Below, in pieces: positions 22,329 to 25,435 of a stretch of DNA of 25,435 bases; the first letter of the stretch is position 1, and the number at the start of each line of letters is the position of its first letter. Position numbers and translations under genes: made by a program. The notes beneath the pieces are model-generated. The model made no database searches. It worked only from the letters and a program-made list of their open reading frames with translations, and was not told where the DNA came from. The DNA comes from JAFAXD01 sp035472475 (GTDB lineage Bacteria; Pseudomonadota; Alphaproteobacteria; Rhizobiales; Xanthobacteraceae): NCBI GenBank assembly GCA_035472475.1, contig DATIPA010000041.1, positions 1 to 25,435 of the forward strand, read 5' to 3'.

Positions 22329-23216
22329 CTATTCCATCATTTCATGCGGCGGACCGATTCCCCAGAGGTTGGCGCTTTTCGGATCGAGCGGCCACACCTT
22401 CGGGCGTTGCGGGCGATCGCGATGCCACGGTCGCGGCTCGAAATATCCGAGCGACTCGTCGTTCATGTGGTCGAGCTCGGCAAACAGTTCGACCACATGT
22501 CCGTCCGGATTCTTGTGATAGGAGAACAAATTGTGCCCAGGACCGTGTCGGCCCGGACCCCAGATCAGGGTATAGCCGTTGACGCTCAGAAAATCGCATG
22601 CGGTCTGCAGGTGGCTCCAGTCGCGCAACTCGAAGGCGATGTGATTCATTCTGACCTGCTTGGCATCGAGCAGGTTGATCGTGTGGTGGTCCGGCCCGCA
22701 GCGCAAGAATGAGAAGATGTCGCCGAACCAGTCGGACACCCGAAAGCCGAGCACGTCGCAATAGAAGTTGGTGATTTTTTTCACATCGATGCAATTGAAG
22801 GCGACATGACCGAGCTTGAACGGCGCAATGCCGCCATTGTGCTGCGCGGGCGCCTTCGGCAGCTCGCGCTCGCGAAATACTTCCAAGGTGGTGCCCTTAG
22901 GATCCTCGAACGTGACGATCTCCGGGATGCCGGGTTCCGGATCGGTCTTGCGCGCCGTCTTGATGTTGCGGCTTTTGATCCCTTTCTCGAACTCGGCGAG
23001 ATCGCCGTCGGGCGCGATCTGGAAGGCGAGGCGCACGCAGCGCGGCGACGAACCGCGGCGAATCACCACCGCATGGTCCTGCAGGCTCGCGAGGTAGGTC
23101 GCGTCCTTGTCGCGACCTACCGCTGTGAGACCGATGACATTCGTGTAGTAGGCAACGAGCCGTTCCGGATCAGGCGTCTCGAAACTGGCGTGGGCGATCC
23201 GGCGGACCGGGACCAT
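22329..23216 (-). CDS. type I extradiol ring-cleavage dioxygenase (VOC superfamily)
   Basis: 295 residues from ATG 23216, chosen over the adjacent ATG 23219 because GGAGG is 5 nt away rather than 2. It has two VOC modules. The N-terminal one begins VRRIAHASFETPDPERLVAY and the catalytic C-terminal one begins FKLGHVAFNCID. The 2-His-1-carboxylate Fe(II) site is complete: H137 (LGHVAFN), H192 (MNHIAFE) and E243 (GHVVELFA). DPKGTTLEVF and NPDGHVVELF are typical extradiol strings. It should cleave a catecholic ring next to the hydroxyls, producing a semialdehyde product. It is divergent from two amidohydrolases (206-bp gap) and upstream of a Liv-type binding protein, which fits an aromatic pathway. 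The exact catechol is not determinable. Confidence 0.85.
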   Translation of the reverse strand: MVPVRRIAHASFETPDPERLVAYYTNVIGLTAVGRDKDATYLASLQDHAVVIRRGSSPRCVRLAFQIAPDGDLAEFEKGIKSRNIKTARKTDPEPGIPEIVTFEDPKGTTLEVFRERELPKAPAQHNGGIAPFKLGHVAFNCIDVKKITNFYCDVLGFRVSDWFGDIFSFLRCGPDHHTINLLDAKQVRMNHIAFELRDWSHLQTACDFLSVNGYTLIWGPGRHGPGHNLFSYHKNPDGHVVELFAELDHMNDESLGYFEPRPWHRDRPQRPKVWPLDPKSANLWGIGPPHEMME

Positions 23217-23304
23217 CATGACCTCCCTTGATAATTGCACATTGGCTTGTGGGCAGCGCCTACAGCCATCTTAGCTGATTTCGCGATGCGGTCGACGCCC
23301 GCTG

Positions 23305-23375
23305 GCTTTGCCCGCATATCACGCTTGCGCCGACGCGCTTTGCGCGGCACCCACGGGGGTATAGTTTAGCAAAGC
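23305..23375 (+). promoter_or_regulatory. three 7-bp boxes at 32-bp steps around a -10 box
   Basis: GCTTTGC occurs at 23305-23311 and 23337-23343, and its reverse complement GCAAAGC at 23369-23375. Starts are exactly 32 bp apart, close to three helical turns. TATAGT (23360-23365) is a good -10 box for the amidohydrolase genes and lies between the second and third boxes. This looks like a multi-site operator for a regulator in the divergent dioxygenase/amidohydrolase promoter region. Confidence 0.45.
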
Positions 23376-23421
23376 ACGCGTCGCCGTTGCCGCAGCGACG
23401 AGGTCGAGGAAACACGGCCCT

Positions 23422-24516
23422 ATGCAATCCCAAGGCGCTATCGATTGCGATATCCATCCGGCGGTGCCGGACATGCGGGCGCTGCTGCCCTATATGGACG
23501 AGTACTGGCGAGAGCACCTCATCACGCGCGGCACCGAACGGCTCACGCTGCATATGACAAGCTTTCCCCCCAACGCGCCGCTGTGCGTACGCGAGGACTA
23601 TCGGCCGCATGCCGGGCTGCCGGGGAGCGACCTCGCGCAGCTCAAGGTGCAGGCGCTGGATGCGTTCCGCACGCGTTACGCGATTTGCAACGTCATCTAC
23701 GCAGCGCAGGTCATGTTCAACGAGGACATGGCCGCGGTCATGTGCCGCGCCGTCAACGATTGGGTTGCGCGCGAATGGCTCGATCGCGATGAGCGCCTGC
23801 GCGCCTCCATCATGGTGCCGACCCAGAGCCCGCAACAGGCCGCGCAGGAGATCGAGCGCTGTGCGGCCGATCCGCGCTTTGTGCAGGTGCTGATGCTGGC
23901 GAATACCGAGATGCCGGCCGGCCGCCGCTACTTCTGGCCGATCTACGAGGCGGCGGAGCGCCACAACCTGCCGGTCGGCTTCCATGCCGGCTCGAGCTAC
24001 CGGTTCGCGCCGTCCAACGCCGGCTGGCCATCCTATTTCATCGAGGAATACGCTTCCAATGCGCCAGCGTTCAAGCAAGAGCTCCTGAGCCTCATCACCG
24101 AGGGCGTGTTCCAGAAATTCCCCGCTCTCAAAGTGGTGTTGATCGAGGCCGGATTCACCTGGCTGCCCGGCTATTGCTGGCGCATCGACAAGATCTGGCG
24201 CGGCGTGCGTCGCGAGGTCCCATGGGTCAAGGATGCGCCGTCGGAGCTCATCCGCCGCCATGTCCGCTTCACCCTCCAGCCTTCAGACGCACCGCCCGAC
24301 GCAAAGCAGATGGAGCAGGTGATCAATCAGATCGGTTGCGACGATCTGATCTTGTTCTCGACCGACTACCCGCATTGGCAGTTCGACGGGACCGACGCTT
24401 TCCCGGACGGCTTCCCCGACCGGCTCAAGCAGAAGGTCATGGTCGACAATCCGCTTTCGACCTACGCGAGGCTGCGCGACCCGGTGACAGCGAAGGAACA
24501 GGAGATGGCGCGATGA
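23422..24516 (+). CDS. amidohydrolase family protein (ACMSD / decarboxylase type), first copy
   Basis: 364 residues. It is an amidohydrolase-2 TIM barrel: the metal-binding D10-x-H12 is in IDCDIHPAV, H188 in VGFHAGSSY, and D315 in FSTDYPHW. NDWVAREWLDRDERLRASI and FPALKVVLIEAGFTWLPG are typical of this branch. Relatives include aminocarboxymuconate-semialdehyde decarboxylase and gamma-resorcylate decarboxylase, which remove CO2 from aromatic or ring-fission products, and true hydrolases. That suits a gene next to an extradiol dioxygenase. GAGG lies somewhat far (about 11 nt) before the ATG. The stop overlaps the ATG of a paralogous amidohydrolase by 4 nt, so the two are co-expressed. Confidence 0.9.
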   Translation: MQSQGAIDCDIHPAVPDMRALLPYMDEYWREHLITRGTERLTLHMTSFPPNAPLCVREDYRPHAGLPGSDLAQLKVQALDAFRTRYAICNVIYAAQVMFNEDMAAVMCRAVNDWVAREWLDRDERLRASIMVPTQSPQQAAQEIERCAADPRFVQVLMLANTEMPAGRRYFWPIYEAAERHNLPVGFHAGSSYRFAPSNAGWPSYFIEEYASNAPAFKQELLSLITEGVFQKFPALKVVLIEAGFTWLPGYCWRIDKIWRGVRREVPWVKDAPSELIRRHVRFTLQPSDAPPDAKQMEQVINQIGCDDLILFSTDYPHWQFDGTDAFPDGFPDRLKQKVMVDNPLSTYARLRDPVTAKEQEMAR

Positions 24517-25435
24517 ACGTGCACACCCGCAAGCGCGACCTCGCCGACACGCCCGCCTCGACCAAGCTCGGCATCATCGATTGCGACATCCATCCGTCGG
24601 TCAAGTCGAAGGCCGATCTCAAGCCCTTCCTATCGGAGCGCTGGTGGAAGCACTACGACACCTACGGCAGCCTAGTGCGCCAGGGACTTTCGACCTATCT
24701 GCCCTATCCGCGCATGCAGCCCGCGACCGCACGCCGCGACTCCTGGCCGCCCGGTGGCGGCCCGCCCGCCTCCGACCTCGACTTCATGCGACAGCAACAC
24801 CTCGACGCCAACAACATCACCCACGGCATTCTGCATCCCCTGCGCATCGGCGGATACGACCAGCGCAACCTCGACTTCGGCGCGGCGCTGTGCGCGGCGA
24901 TCAACGATTGGCAGTTGCAGGCCTGGGCCGAGCCCGAGCCGCGCCTCAAGGCCTCGATCTACGTGCCGCAGGATTTTCCGGAAGCCGCCGCGGCCGAGAT
25001 CGAGAGGCGTGCCAACAATCCGCATTTCGTGCAGATCACCACCGCCTCATTCGCCGCGGAGCCGCTCGGCCATCGCCGCTACTGGCCGGTGTTCGAAGCC
25101 GCGCAGGCGGCCGATATCGCGATCGGCATGCACATCGGCGGCTATTCGGGCGAGGCCATCACGGCGGGCGGCTGGCCATCGTTTTACTATGAGCACCACT
25201 ACGCCAACGCGCCGAGCATGGAATCGGTTGTTACCAGTCTGGTGATGGAGGGCGTCTTCGAACGCTTCCCGCGGCTGCGGGTGGTGCTGGTGGAATCCGG
25301 CTTTGTCTGGGTGCCGTCGCTGTGCTGGCGGCTGGACCGGCTGTGGGAGCGCATGCGCGACGAGGTTCCGCACCTCAAGCGCCCGCCGTCGGAATATATC
25401 CGCCAGAACATCTGGTACACGACCCAGCCGATCGA
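24513..25435 (+). CDS. amidohydrolase family protein, second copy, C-terminus cut by window edge
   Basis: 307 residues are visible from the ATG at 24513, which overlaps the previous stop (ATGA). It begins MNVHTRKRDLADTPASTKLG and then IIDCDIHPSV, with D25 and H27 as metal ligands, and H207 in IGMHIGGYS. LRVVLVESGFVWVPSLCWRL aligns with the same region of the first copy. The two are homologous along their length but clearly diverged (for example YWREHLITRG versus RWWKHYDTYG). They may form a heteromer or act on successive or alternative substrates. The frame stays open to the last base, where WYTTQPI is reached; the final catalytic aspartate would lie just beyond the window. Confidence 0.88.
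   Translation, partial: MNVHTRKRDLADTPASTKLGIIDCDIHPSVKSKADLKPFLSERWWKHYDTYGSLVRQGLSTYLPYPRMQPATARRDSWPPGGGPPASDLDFMRQQHLDANNITHGILHPLRIGGYDQRNLDFGAALCAAINDWQLQAWAEPEPRLKASIYVPQDFPEAAAAEIERRANNPHFVQITTASFAAEPLGHRRYWPVFEAAQAADIAIGMHIGGYSGEAITAGGWPSFYYEHHYANAPSMESVVTSLVMEGVFERFPRLRVVLVESGFVWVPSLCWRLDRLWERMRDEVPHLKRPPSEYIRQNIWYTTQPI

Noticed and set aside
1..25435. CRISPR arrays, insertion sequences, prophage genes, tRNA or rRNA genes
   Set aside because: No regularly spaced repeats, transposase or integrase motifs, or tRNA/rRNA-like sequences were recognised. The three boxes at 32-bp steps near 23305 are only 7 bp long and one is inverted, so they are not CRISPR.

Overview
The window looks like chromosomal DNA from a high-GC alphaproteobacterium of the Hyphomicrobiales/Rhizobiales, close to the Bradyrhizobium / Rhodopseudomonas / Xanthobacteraceae group. 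This rests on a complete PhyR-NepR-EcfG general stress response locus, an Omp25/31-type porin, a branched-chain-type (Liv) ABC transporter next to aromatic-catabolism genes, and a palindrome resembling the GGCCGGG...CCCGGCC repeats common in Bradyrhizobiaceae. No database search was possible; all family names are recognised from sequence.

Layout. 1-3328: a flavin monooxygenase of the 4-hydroxyphenylacetate 3-hydroxylase type (minus, cut by the window edge), divergent from a LysR regulator, then a GntR/FCD regulator followed by a substrate-binding-like protein with no signal peptide. 3375-4154: an outer membrane beta-barrel. 4333-10425 (minus): one tightly packed operon livK-livH-livM-livG-livF, a short MetE-like protein and a DUF4031 protein, with overlapping or abutting stops and starts. 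10792-12499: an L,D-transpeptidase and an orphan AapJ-like amino-acid binding protein. 12541-16727: the stress-response island, with a single-domain response regulator, phyR, nepR, ecfG and an HWE-type sensor kinase. 16904-18052: a second short MetE-like protein. 18346-20760: an MHYT-PAS-GGDEF-EAL protein. 20945-25435: a second Liv-type binding protein, an extradiol dioxygenase, and divergently two tandem amidohydrolases, the second cut by the window edge.

How the parts may work together. The hydroxylase, extradiol ring-cleavage enzyme, two ACMSD/decarboxylase-type amidohydrolases, two Liv-type binding proteins with one permease set, and LysR and GntR regulators fit uptake and breakdown of an aromatic or related carboxylate. 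The substrate cannot be read from sequence. Two MetE-fold proteins of about 385 residues, both with all four zinc ligands, lie in the same neighbourhood and suggest methyl-group handling.

The strongest non-coding discovery is a probable small RNA on the plus strand at about 13151-13242. It lies between the single-domain regulator and phyR, has a near-consensus EcfG promoter, a C-rich exposed loop and a clear intrinsic terminator. These are the features of the stress sRNA GsrN of Caulobacter. Other notable elements are back-to-back EcfG promoters whose -35 boxes form one palindrome (14224-14243), a perfect CRP-type palindrome over the promoter of the second MetE-like gene, a 23-bp tandem duplication that separates a binding-protein gene from its ribosome binding site and creates a 10-residue leader peptide, and three 7-bp boxes spaced exactly 32 bp apart upstream of the amidohydrolases.
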